Source of the DNA: Streptomyces sp. 1222.5 | GTDB taxonomy: Bacteria > Actinomycetota > Actinomycetes > Streptomycetales > Streptomycetaceae | Direction of reading: 5' to 3' | NCBI RefSeq assembly: GCF_900105245.1 | Contig: NZ_FNSZ01000001.1 | Location: 3,100,001-3,164,000, forward strand | Length of the DNA stretch: 64,000 nt | Part shown: positions 1 through 7,992 of the stretch, piece after piece | How positions within the stretch are numbered: position 1 is the first letter of the stretch | Layout: each line of letters starts with the position of its first letter | Made by a program: the position numbers and the translations under genes | Notes under the pieces: generated by a model | Seen by the model: the letters and a program-made list of their open reading frames with translations, nothing else | Database searches by the model: none | What the model was told of the DNA's origin: nothing

Positions 1-965
1 CTGATCTTGGTGCGCCGGATGTAGAGGTGGCCGAGGTCCGCCTCGGGGTCGTAGTGGTCGCGGTCGACGATGGCGGCCGGGTCAAGCAGGGAGATCAGGT
101 CGGCGAAGGAGCGCTTGTCGCCGTTGTGCGGGGTCGCGCTGGCAAGCAGCAGGGCGTCGGTGCGTGGGGCGAGGGTCTCGGCGAGGGCGCGGCGCTGGCT
201 GCCCGGGTTGATCAGGTTGTGGGACTCGTCGATGACGACGGCGTCCCAGCGGATGCGCTCCAGATGGTGCCGGTACTGGCCGATGTTCTTGAGCGTGTCC
301 ACGGAGATGATCACGCGCTTGTAATGAGTGAACGGGTTCCGCCCCGCCGGGAGCTCGCGCTGGACACGCTGGATGCCGAGCGAGTCGAGCCGCACGAGCG
401 GGATCGAGAAACGGGTCCACAGCTCGTGCTGGAACTGTTCCAGGATGCTCTGCGGGGTCACGACCAGGATGCGCTCGCCCCGTCCCCGGCGGATGAGTTC
501 CGCGAGGGTCAGGCCGATCTCCAGCGTCTTGCCGAGGCCCACGACGTCGGCGATCAGGACCCTAGGGCGGAGGTTGCGCATGGACAGGGCAAGCTCGGCG
601 GGGCGCTGCTGGTAGACGAGCGGGTCCAGCAGGAAGCGGTCCGCAAGGGCGAGCCCCCGCTCCGACTGCGGCAGCGGCGTCTTGCGCAGAACGGCTTCGA
701 GGAAGAGGCGGCTGCGCCGGAAGTACGAGGAGGTGTCGGGGACCAGGCGGGTCTTCTCCGGGTCGAGTAGTTCGACCGTGTCGATGCCGCTGAAGAAGAC
801 GGCTTCCTCGTCCCGGACGAACTCGGATACGCCGACCGCTTCGATCCGCTCACCGTCATGCTCGGTCGTGATGGTGTTGCGGACCAGCCACTCCTCGTCC
901 CGTACAAGGATCTGCGCTCCCGGCGGGAACCGAGTCCCGTCCTGCGTCGCCCCCTGGTCGGTCAC
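1..965 (-). CDS. SNF2-family helicase, DISARM DrmD-like (5' part; runs off the left edge)
   Basis: About 321 N-terminal residues are visible and the rest lies beyond position 1. An N-terminal region of about 130 residues (GAQILVRDEEWLV, then a VSEFVRD stretch) precedes a SNF2 ATPase core. The core shows Walker A GLGKT near residue 142, motif II DESH near 247, motif III SATPHNG near 277 and the SNF2 phrase YIRRTK at the edge. I chose GTG at 965 because AAGGGG lies 6 nt upstream; TTG at 1037 and GTG at 1046 are also in frame. The upstream kinase gene ends at 1095 on the same strand, so the two may be co-transcribed. SNF2 helicases of this N-terminal type occur in DISARM phage-defence clusters as DrmD. 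The SNF2 call is firm; the DrmD assignment is from memory and would be supported by drmMI, drmA, drmB and drmC to the left. Confidence 0.8.
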   Translation of the reverse strand, partial: MTDQGATQDGTRFPPGAQILVRDEEWLVRNTITTEHDGERIEAVGVSEFVRDEEAVFFSGIDTVELLDPEKTRLVPDTSSYFRRSRLFLEAVLRKTPLPQSERGLALADRFLLDPLVYQQRPAELALSMRNLRPRVLIADVVGLGKTLEIGLTLAELIRRGRGERILVVTPQSILEQFQHELWTRFSIPLVRLDSLGIQRVQRELPAGRNPFTHYKRVIISVDTLKNIGQYRHHLERIRWDAVVIDESHNLINPGSQRRALAETLAPRTDALLLASATPHNGDKRSFADLISLLDPAAIVDRDHYDPEADLGHLYIRRTKI

Positions 966-1094
966 CCGCGGCCCCTTCGTCTTCCCGTTCCACCTGCAAT
1001 CACGTGGTCCTGCCGTCCAGCAGTCCTGCGACCGCAAGTCTGTCACGGGGGAGGAAGGGCTCGTACTGGCATCGGCGACGCGAACCGGCGCGGC

Positions 1095-2294
1095 TCAGAA
1101 GCGCGCCTCCCGCGCGTACCCTGCGCGGATCCGCTCAGCGACCTGGAGGGGGGTCGAGAGTCGGACGCCAGCGCTCCCACGGCTTCGGGACGAGCTCCCG
1201 TCCTGCCCGAGGACGGTCTCCCCCGGGATGGAGGGGCCAGCGCTCCCGGATTTCCCGCCGGGTTCGTCGTCGATGTCGGCGGGCTGCCCCGCGGCCGGTA
1301 CCGCCGTGACCGCTTGCTCGTCGTCCTCCACCGCCGCCGGGTCGACGGCGGTGGGCGTGTAGGCGGGGGCGTCGGCCCCCGGTGCGGGTCCGAGGGCCGG
1401 CGCGGGGAGCTGGGGCACGACGATCTCGGGCGTGAGGTCGGTGAGGCGGTACTTGGCCTGGAGAGCGGTCAAGCCCTGGTCGTGGATGGCCCGTACTAGG
1501 CGCTTGATGACCTCGGGCAGAGCGGGCCGGGCGCCGGGGTCCGGCGCGAGCATGTCTGTGACCAGGGGCCCGAGCTCCGGTGGCAAGTCCGTCAGGTCGG
1601 GAGGAGTCGCCGGGTCCTCGATCTTCAGAGCAACGGCCTGCCAGGTGGGTCCCTCGTACGGGTAGTGTCCGGTCGCGGCGAACAGCAGCACCGCGCCCAG
1701 CGCGTAGACGTCGGCGGACCGGTCCAGCTGGTGCTCGCCCCGGGCCTGCTCCGGCGGCATGCACAGCACGCTGCCGACGACGAAGCCGGTCGCCGTCAGG
1801 GTGGTGCGGCGCTCGGCGAGCACGGCGAGACCGAAGTCGATCACCTTGGGGCCGTACCGGGACAGCAGGATGTTCTGCGGCTTGAGGTCACGGTGGAGCA
1901 GCCCCGCGTCGTGCACGGTGCCGAGGCCCTCCGCCAGCAGCGCTCCGAGGCTGGCGGTCTCGGCTAGCGGGAGGGGGCCGTGCTCGGTGACGAAGGTGCG
2001 CAGATCCGGTCCGGGGACGTACTCCACGGCGAGCCAAGGCTGATCAGCGTCCGCATCGGCTCCCACGAAGGCCGCGACGAACGGCCCGTACACCGTGCGC
2101 AGGCTGTCCACTTCGGACAGGAAACGCGCGCGGGTGTCCTCGTCGAGGACGGAAGGCTTGATGACCTTCACGGCGGCCTGGTGGCCGGCTGCGGACTCAC
2201 CGAGGAAAACCTGCCCCATGCCGCCGGCCCCGATCCGGCAGACGAGGGCGAAGCCCCCGATCTCCTTCGGGTCCTCGTCCCTCAGTGGTTCCAC
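1095..2294 (-). CDS. Soluble Ser/Thr protein kinase of the defence cluster
   Basis: A 399-residue Hanks-type kinase. It has a glycine loop GAGGMG near residue 20, the ATP-binding lysine in AAVKVIK near 41, catalytic HRDLKPQN near 131, DFG near 150 and PPEQARGE in the activation segment, so it should be active. A Pro/Ala/acidic tail of about 130 residues follows. There is no transmembrane helix or PASTA repeat, so it is cytosolic. The start is GTG at 2294, preceded by GGGGGAGG 9 nt away; the reading frame is open much further upstream but without kinase homology there. It lies directly upstream of the SNF2 helicase on the same strand and diverges from the DUF262 gene. Kinases often accompany actinobacterial defence clusters (for example Pgl), and a role sensing infection or regulating the neighbours is inference. 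Confidence 0.85.
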   Translation of the reverse strand: MEPLRDEDPKEIGGFALVCRIGAGGMGQVFLGESAAGHQAAVKVIKPSVLDEDTRARFLSEVDSLRTVYGPFVAAFVGADADADQPWLAVEYVPGPDLRTFVTEHGPLPLAETASLGALLAEGLGTVHDAGLLHRDLKPQNILLSRYGPKVIDFGLAVLAERRTTLTATGFVVGSVLCMPPEQARGEHQLDRSADVYALGAVLLFAATGHYPYEGPTWQAVALKIEDPATPPDLTDLPPELGPLVTDMLAPDPGARPALPEVIKRLVRAIHDQGLTALQAKYRLTDLTPEIVVPQLPAPALGPAPGADAPAYTPTAVDPAAVEDDEQAVTAVPAAGQPADIDDEPGGKSGSAGPSIPGETVLGQDGSSSRSRGSAGVRLSTPLQVAERIRAGYAREARF

Positions 2295-2555
2295 AATGCT
2301 GTGCCTCCCCCTTGTGGCCTGTACGCGCCGCTGCGGACGAGAGCCGAGCTGGACCGGAATCAGTGTATGCAAGGCCTGGGGTTTCCCTGCGCTGCTTACG
2401 TGACCAAGCCCCCCCCCCGACAGGGGACTCGGCGGAACGCCGTTGTCCGCTTGTGCCCTCTGCTGTCTTGCCAACGAATTTCCTGGATCAGGCCAGCCGA
2501 CTGTGGTGGTGATCGCTACGGTGTTAACCGCAGAGCGAAGAGGGGATCTCGATCC

Positions 2556-4406
2556 ATGAGAGCAGACACAGTCGACCTGCGTCGGATCTTCGGCAGGGAC
2601 ATCCGTTACACGGTGCCGCTGTTCCAGAGGCCGTACGTGTGGAACCGGGACGACAACTGGTCGGCTCTGTGGGAGGACATTCGCCGCACCGTCGAGCGGG
2701 CAGAGCAGGCGGCCCTGACCGGCGATACGGTGGCTCCGCACTTTCTCGGCGCCGTTGTCTTCGACGAGACGCCGTACCTTTCGTCAAGTCTGGAGACACG
2801 GCAGGTCATTGACGGCCAGCAGCGTCTCACAACTCTGCAGTTGTTCCTGTTCGCGGCCCGCCTGTCCGCAGCGGCTCTCAACCATGAGCGGTCCGTGCGG
2901 CTGCTGAGCAAGTTCCTGGAGAACGACGAGGACCTGTTCGACCGCGTCCAGCACCCCGATCACCTCTACAAGGTGTGGCCGACCAACGCGGACCGGGACG
3001 AGTTCCGCAGCGTCATGCGCGGTCAGGGCGGGGCAGGACGGTTCGCCGAAGCCATCACCTACTTCAAGCAGGAGATCGACGCTTGGCTGGCAGAAGCCGC
3101 CGAACCGGAGGAGCGGCTAGGGACGCTGGTGCAGACCCTGCGGGAACAGTTGCGCCTGGTCATCATCGATCTGGAAAAGCACGACGACGCTCAGGTCGTC
3201 TTCGAGACGCTGAACAGCCGCGGTACACCGCTGGAGCACGCGGATCTGATCAAGAACCTACTGTTCCGTGACGCGGAACGCGCCGGCGCGGACATCGACC
3301 GGCTCTACAAAACGTACTGGGCTCCCTTCGACCAGGACGAATGGCGCACGGAACAGACGACTGGCCGCATCACGCGAAGCCGCCTCGACGTGTTCCTGAC
3401 GTACTGGCTCACGATGCGAACACAGCGGGAGTTCACCGCCTCCGCCCTGTTCAAGGAGTTCGAGCGCTGGCTGCTCTCGGCTGCCGTCCCTACGGAGGAG
3501 GTCTTCGCCGAACTGGCGCGATACGCCGAGATCTACGACCTGATCGACGATTACCCGCAGCACGGCGTCGAGGGCCGGTTCCTCTACCGGATGAAAGTCC
3601 TTCAGACCTCCACTCCGATGCCCCTGCTTCTTCTCCTGTACGGCCTGGACGAGTCCGTGCTGCCCCCGGAGCGCCGTCGACGGGCGATCCGCGCCATCGA
3701 CAGCTACCTCGTTCGCCGGGCGCTGCTCAATCTCAGCAACCGCGACCACAACAACGTCTTCCGTGACCTGGTCGCCGCTGCAGCCCGGCAGCCCGACCGC
3801 GCGGACGAGGCCGTCATCAAGGCCCTCTCGGCAATGCAGGGAGCCCACCGTCATTGGCCGAGCGACCATGAGTTCCGCGCTTCGTTGGAACAGGACCCCA
3901 TCTACACCCGCCTGTACCGCCGCGGCGTACGCATCCTCCTGGAAGCGCTGGAGGACGAACTCCGCACCGACCACACCGAACAGCTCGTCGTCCCCCTCGG
4001 CGAGCAGGCGGGCGCGAAGTTGACCATCGAACACGTCATGCCGCAGAGCTGGCGCGACAACTGGCCGCCCCTCGAAAACGATCCATCCGAAGGCTCCGAC
4101 CGCGACGAACTGGTCCACACCCTCGGCAACCTGACCCTGGTCACTGCCCGCCTGAACCCCACCTTGGGAAACATGGCCTGGGAAGACAAGCGGCAATGGC
4201 TCAGCAAGCACAGCCTGCTGCGTCTCACCCACGGCACCCTGCTCAGCGCACCACCGAACACCGACATCAGCGACTGGGCTGCCACCTGGGACGAGCACCG
4301 GATCCACGCACGTGGCTCCTACCTTGGCTCACTGTCTTTGAACATTTGGCCGCACGCCGATGGCCTACTCGCCGCTCCGGTTTCTGCCGACCGCGGCGAC
4401 AAGTGA
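2556..4406 (+). CDS. DUF262-DUF1524 protein (GmrSD-like type IV restriction family)
   Basis: A 616-residue protein. The N-terminal DUF262 (ParB/Srx-like) domain shows FQRPYVW at residues 23-29, DGQQRLTT near 86 and FETLNSRGTPL downstream. The C-terminal DUF1524 (HNH-like) domain has EHVMPQSW near residue 491 and LGNLTLV near 523. GmrS-GmrD fusions of this layout use the DUF262 half for NTP-dependent sensing and the DUF1524 half to cut modified phage DNA. The key motifs of both halves are present, so it looks functional. The ATG at 2556 follows a purine-rich AAGAGGGG. It is divergent from the kinase/helicase pair and shares a 261-bp control region with it. Modified-DNA restriction is inferred from the family. 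Confidence 0.88.
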   Translation: MRADTVDLRRIFGRDIRYTVPLFQRPYVWNRDDNWSALWEDIRRTVERAEQAALTGDTVAPHFLGAVVFDETPYLSSSLETRQVIDGQQRLTTLQLFLFAARLSAAALNHERSVRLLSKFLENDEDLFDRVQHPDHLYKVWPTNADRDEFRSVMRGQGGAGRFAEAITYFKQEIDAWLAEAAEPEERLGTLVQTLREQLRLVIIDLEKHDDAQVVFETLNSRGTPLEHADLIKNLLFRDAERAGADIDRLYKTYWAPFDQDEWRTEQTTGRITRSRLDVFLTYWLTMRTQREFTASALFKEFERWLLSAAVPTEEVFAELARYAEIYDLIDDYPQHGVEGRFLYRMKVLQTSTPMPLLLLLYGLDESVLPPERRRRAIRAIDSYLVRRALLNLSNRDHNNVFRDLVAAAARQPDRADEAVIKALSAMQGAHRHWPSDHEFRASLEQDPIYTRLYRRGVRILLEALEDELRTDHTEQLVVPLGEQAGAKLTIEHVMPQSWRDNWPPLENDPSEGSDRDELVHTLGNLTLVTARLNPTLGNMAWEDKRQWLSKHSLLRLTHGTLLSAPPNTDISDWAATWDEHRIHARGSYLGSLSLNIWPHADGLLAAPVSADRGDK

Positions 4407-4694
4407 AGGTGGCGATGAGCACGTGGCGGGTTGATCATCCTGCCACGCGCAATAGCCGCTACTAACCTCCGCTGTTCAGCGGAACGTGAGCTGACGCCCT
4501 GACCGGCGAAACGAAGAAGAAGCCCAACGTCACCACAGTCTCGACGGTCACCCAGACCGTAACCTCTGCGCCGCAGAAGGTACAGCAGCCTTCATACAAG
4601 ACGTCGACGGGCCGTGGACCATCTGTGGACCGGATAGGCATAATCGAGCCTCCGTGAGGCCATGAACAGCTGTTATTCATGGACCCGAAACGGC

Positions 4695-4736
4695 CTCCGG
4701 AGCCGTGTGCGCAGGTTCGAATCCTGCCGGGGGCAC
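4695..4736 (+). repeat. att site: 3' end of tRNA-Arg(CCG), copy 1
   Basis: These 42 bp are identical to 13483-13524. They carry the anticodon loop CTCCGGA (anticodon CCG), the 3' half of the anticodon stem, a T-arm GCAGG-TTCGAAT-CCTGC and acceptor strand CGGGGGC followed by A. Here the 5' half of the anticodon stem (ACGGC) still pairs, but no D-arm or 5' acceptor strand GCCCCCG lies upstream, so this is a fragment and not a tRNA gene. Tyrosine integrases of actinomycete integrative elements recombine at such tRNA 3' ends. Confidence 0.85.
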
Positions 4737-4787
4737 TCGCCTAGGAACAGCAAGAATCAAGCGCTGACCAGGGCGGATGCCGACAGA

Positions 4788-4824
4788 AGAGGGCGGGAGT
4801 CAGTCTCACTGACTCCCGCCCTCT
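4788..4824. terminator. Strong hairpin terminator
   Basis: A perfect 17-bp stem (AGAGGGCGGGAGTCAGT and its complement) with a 3-nt CTC loop, lying 51 bp after the tRNA-Arg fragment. It probably ends transcription at the junction between the two islands. Confidence 0.75.
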
Positions 4825-4939
4825 CTCGTTGTCTCTCACCGTTCTCGCACTATCTGCGATACACGCGGCACACCTCCGCCACACTCGTCAGCCGTACGAC
4901 ATGGCATAGGGCCTTGCCAACCGCGATGAGGACGATGCG

Positions 4940-5506
4940 ATGAACGAGGGGTGGGCGGCCCTAGCCGCCGGTGGCTTTGGATTGATCGGCGCTTTGGCTG
5001 CCGCCGGCGCTGCCATGTGGGGTGCTCGGACGGGGGCAACAAAGGCTCTCGAAGCCACCTACGCCCAGGTGACGGGCCAAGAACTTGCCGAGCATCGCCA
5101 TTGGGTCCGCGAGCAACGCATGCTGGCCTTGATGGAGACAGTTGATCTACTGACGGCTATAGATGCAGCCCTGAGCTTGGCTTGGGTGAAGCTCCTCATG
5201 GGGGAGACGCCTGCTGCTGAACGGCACGAGGAGTTCGACGTAGCTCATAGGGCCCTCATGCGTTGTGTTTTTCGCCTGGGGGTCTGGGGACCGACCGAAG
5301 GCCGGGTCGTAGCCCAGGAGGTCCATCGCTTGGGCAGTCGCATCGCTGAAGCATGGATCCTGTGGGAGGCCTCTCTGGACTCCGGACATCCAACGGACGC
5401 ACTTCAGGAAGACTTTCGGGTTCGCAGAGCAGCGCTCAACGCACCATGGGCCGAGTTCCTCAACTTGGCCGGACGGGCTCTCAGGGATCCTACGCAGGCC
5501 TCCTAA
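4940..5506 (+). CDS. Hypothetical membrane-anchored protein
   Basis: A 188-residue protein with one N-terminal hydrophobic, Ala/Gly-rich segment (residues 6-28, GGFGLIGALAAAGAAMWG) and an otherwise soluble, helix-rich body. The ATG at 4940 has GAGGA upstream. It is the first gene inside the left att site. The next gene (5646-6236) has the same plan: glycine-rich anchor, TGA/TAQG turn, then an all-helical domain beginning HRHW or QWRR. The two look like distant paralogues. I do not recognise a function; such proteins are common cargo on Streptomyces integrative elements. Confidence 0.65.
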   Translation: MNEGWAALAAGGFGLIGALAAAGAAMWGARTGATKALEATYAQVTGQELAEHRHWVREQRMLALMETVDLLTAIDAALSLAWVKLLMGETPAAERHEEFDVAHRALMRCVFRLGVWGPTEGRVVAQEVHRLGSRIAEAWILWEASLDSGHPTDALQEDFRVRRAALNAPWAEFLNLAGRALRDPTQAS

Positions 5507-5645
5507 AAGTAAGGGACGCTGCGTCACCTGCTCACACGCGACGGAAACCGGCTCCCGCAGGCGCCGTCCAAGGGGGAGCTCCGGGCTGCCGGGCGCCTTA
5601 AGTAATCACCAGGGTGGCTGACCTGGGTTGCTGAGCTAGGGCACA

Positions 5646-6236
5646 ATGCAGACCGTGAACGCAGGTGACGTGGCAATAGTGGGTGCGGCAGCAGCTGTAT
5701 TTGGCGCACTGCTAGGGGCTGGCGGGGCTGTGATGGCTGCGACAGTCACAGCTCAGGGGCAGAAAAACTCGCAACATGCCCAATGGAGACGTCAGATTAG
5801 GCGCGAAGCCTACGCAAATCTAATGACGCTCACCGTTGACTTTTCTGTAGCGCTCTGGGCGCTCGAAACCCAGGTTAAGGACTACCAAGCGCAGAGATCT
5901 AGCCTCAGCAGCAGGCGAAGGCGTCTCCGTGCTGCCCAAATCCAGGAGAAACTGGACGCCGCGACGGCGGCGTATCACCGAGTGAACAGCGCCCATTCAG
6001 TGGTAGACCTCGAAGGACCGAACGATGTGATTTACCCGGCTGGGGCCTTGATGCGCGCAGTTAGGGAGGGGATGGAGGCTGCACGTGCGCGGGCGACACG
6101 GGAAAACGAGAACGATTTCCGCTCCCGTCGTGGCATTCCTCCGTCGGAGGACATTAGCGCCCGACGGTACCTACAGCAAGCTGATGATGCGGCGGTTCTT
6201 TTTAAGGTTGCCGCCCGGGATGTTCTGGATTCGTGA
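5646..6236 (+). CDS. Hypothetical membrane-anchored helical protein
   Basis: A 196-residue protein with an N-terminal Gly/Ala membrane segment (residues 8-33) followed by a charged helical region rich in Arg, Gln and Ala (residues 40-120), probably coiled coil. Base composition is less GC-biased than the backbone, with AT-ending codons, consistent with transfer. Same orientation and architecture as the preceding gene; no catalytic motif is visible. Confidence 0.65.
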   Translation: MQTVNAGDVAIVGAAAAVFGALLGAGGAVMAATVTAQGQKNSQHAQWRRQIRREAYANLMTLTVDFSVALWALETQVKDYQAQRSSLSSRRRRLRAAQIQEKLDAATAAYHRVNSAHSVVDLEGPNDVIYPAGALMRAVREGMEAARARATRENENDFRSRRGIPPSEDISARRYLQQADDAAVLFKVAARDVLDS

Positions 6237-6354
6237 AAGGAACAACGCCTATGTCAAGGCAGGGTCCTGGCACGGAGCCATGTATTAGTGTCGCCCGCCC
6301 AAAGGGCGGTCCTTCCTGGAATCTCCCCCGGCCTCCTCCCTGCCTTTATACGAC

Positions 6355-7801
6355 CTACGCGATGTCGCCCTCTTCCTCCAGAGCCTTTGTGATCTTTGCG
6401 TTGGCGACTTCCTCGTGGCCATCAATGCAGCCGTGATTGCACAGGTGGATCACCTCGGGGGAATTGCCGACCCGCCGGGCAACCTCGGCAATCGGTACTC
6501 CCGCGTTCAGCCATCGCGTGATGCAGGCGTGCCGCAGGTCGTACGGGCGGCCGGCCAGCGGCGAGTCGACGCGCTCGGGTGGGAGCGCGTACTCCCGCGC
6601 TTCCTCCCACACGCGCCAGTAGGTGGATGAGCCGACCACTCCCCCGCGCTCGTTGCCGAAGACACGGCCTTCCTTGGCTGTGCCGAACGCGTCCAGGTGC
6701 GCACGCAGGATCGCCACCAGGATCGGCGGGATGGGGACCGGTCGGTCGCTCTTGGCCTCCCTCGCTTGCAGCCCGCGCCGGTCGTGGCGCTCTCCTGAAT
6801 CGGTCCACTGCTTCCCGGAGACGGGACGCGTCTCCCGGAGCGTCAGCGTGCCCCATCCTGCGTCCGGGAGGTGGCAGTCAGACCGCTTCAGCCGGACGCA
6901 GGCCCGCGTAGTACAGGACCGCGTAGAAGGCCACCAGGCGCCTACCGCGGCACCGGTCCCACGATCCGACGTAGGACACCGCCGCGAGCAACTGGCGGGC
7001 CTGTAGGGCGTTCACGAGGACTCGCCGGTCTACCACGTCATTGGAGCCGATGTGCTTCCGGCGGGAGCGCTGAAGCGGGTTCTCCGAGAGGTCTCCCGCG
7101 ACCACTGCGTGTTCTAGGGCGGTGTTGAGGGCTCGCTGGGCGGCGCCTGTACGTGTCGCCCGCTGCCGGGGTGCCGTCTAGCTTGTACCCGAGGCGATAG
7201 AGCACGTCTTGAACACCGCAGCGTCTGCCACATCGGCCACCGGACGGTCCGTCGTCGTGAGCCAGTCATACGCGGCTTTGAGGTCGGCCGGCGGATCCTC
7301 GCCAGCATTCGCGGGCACGATCCCCCACCGGAAGGCCAACCGCAGTTGCTCATCCGAGGGAGAGGCGTCCCCGCGCTTGACCATGGCGAGCGTCACGGCT
7401 GCAAGACCGTCCGCCATGCCCTCTCGGGTCTTGGCCGCGCTCATACGCCACCGCCCGGCGACGTATTTGCGGCAGAACTCGAACCACCGCAACGGCGGTT
7501 CTTCTTCTGGGGCTTTCGCCGCTTCCGCTGCCGCGCGGACTTCGGACTCAGGCTGTCCGCTTGCGATCTCGAAAGCCTCGCCCCGGCGCATTGCCTGCCG
7601 CAGTTCCGAGCTTCGTTTTTCGGCGAGTGCCGACGTGGCGAACGTCGCGCTGCTCACCTTCCCGCCTACGACCCATCGCAGTTGGTAGGGTCGCGCTTTC
7701 CGATTGACCTTCGTGACCTTCCACAGCCGGACATCGAGGGAATACCCCGGCCGTGCTTCTCCGTGCGGCCGGAGAACAGGATCTTTGTCATCCGTGCTCA
7801 C
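6355..7801 (-). pseudogene. int: Decayed tyrosine integrase (frameshifted, catalytic Tyr lost)
   Basis: Integrase homology runs through this interval but is split over frames. The N-terminal half starts at GTG 7801, overlapping the xis stop by GTGA, and reads well to AAVFKTC near 7208, where a base loss shifts the frame (VLYRLGYKLDG continues in another frame). A second shift lies near 7150, before QRALNTALEHAVVAGDL. A third lies near 6885, after YYAGLRPAEAV. The C-terminal part keeps RPYDLRHACITRWLN, the usual Arg/His box. The segment that should read YAHCIDG is NHGCIDG, so the nucleophilic Tyr is replaced by Asn. The enzyme must be inactive. The homologous relic at 16991-17632 retains its Tyr. 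Confidence 0.85.
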
Positions 7802-7992
7802 GCAGCGTCCTCCCGCTCCGCAAGCCAACGCTCATACTCCGACCGCCGGATCCGTACGTCACCGTTGGGAAGCTTGATCGCACGGGGGCCTATGTCGAGT
7901 TGGCGCCACCGGTAGAAGGTCGACGGGGCGACCTTCAGATCGGTGATGACCTCTTGGACGGTCATCTTTTCGTCCTGCGTACGGGCGCTCAT
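7798..7992 (-). CDS. xis: Excisionase (Xis), MerR/AlpA-type helix-turn-helix
   Basis: A 64-residue protein with the actinomycete excisionase pattern: MTVQEVITDLKV, PSTFYRWR (recognition helix) and LPNGDVRIRRSEYERWL (wing). It should bind the arms of the attachment site and direct the integrase towards excision. Its stop overlaps the int start (GTGA) and its start overlaps the end of the ATPase gene by 4 bp, giving the order repA-like, xis, int seen in pSAM2-type elements. The gene is intact although its partner integrase is not. Confidence 0.85.
   Translation of the reverse strand: MSARTQDEKMTVQEVITDLKVAPSTFYRWRQLDIGPRAIKLPNGDVRIRRSEYERWLAEREDAA

Larger units (their letters stand above)
4407..4939. 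other. Boundary between two islands; no convincing intact gene
   Basis: This stretch of 533 bases holds a short plus-strand frame at about 4500-4650. It encodes a Thr/Val-rich peptide (TGETKKKPNV, then TVTQTVTSAPQ) ending in TGA at 4652, without a good start or ribosome site. I read it as a gene-end relic next to the attachment site. The tRNA-Arg 3' fragment and a strong hairpin follow. A 72-residue minus-strand frame over the relic has no family features and was not called. Confidence 0.5.

Noticed and set aside
2295-2741. N-terminal extension of the defence kinase to ATG 2741 (548 residues)
   Set aside because: The added residues show no kinase or other domain and would span the divergent promoter and overlap the DUF262 gene. 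GTG 2294 has a ribosome site and sits right before the kinase domain.
4695-4736. A functional tRNA-Arg gene
   Set aside because: No 5' acceptor strand GCCCCCG and no D-arm lie upstream; only the 3' part from the anticodon stem onward is present, here and at 13483.
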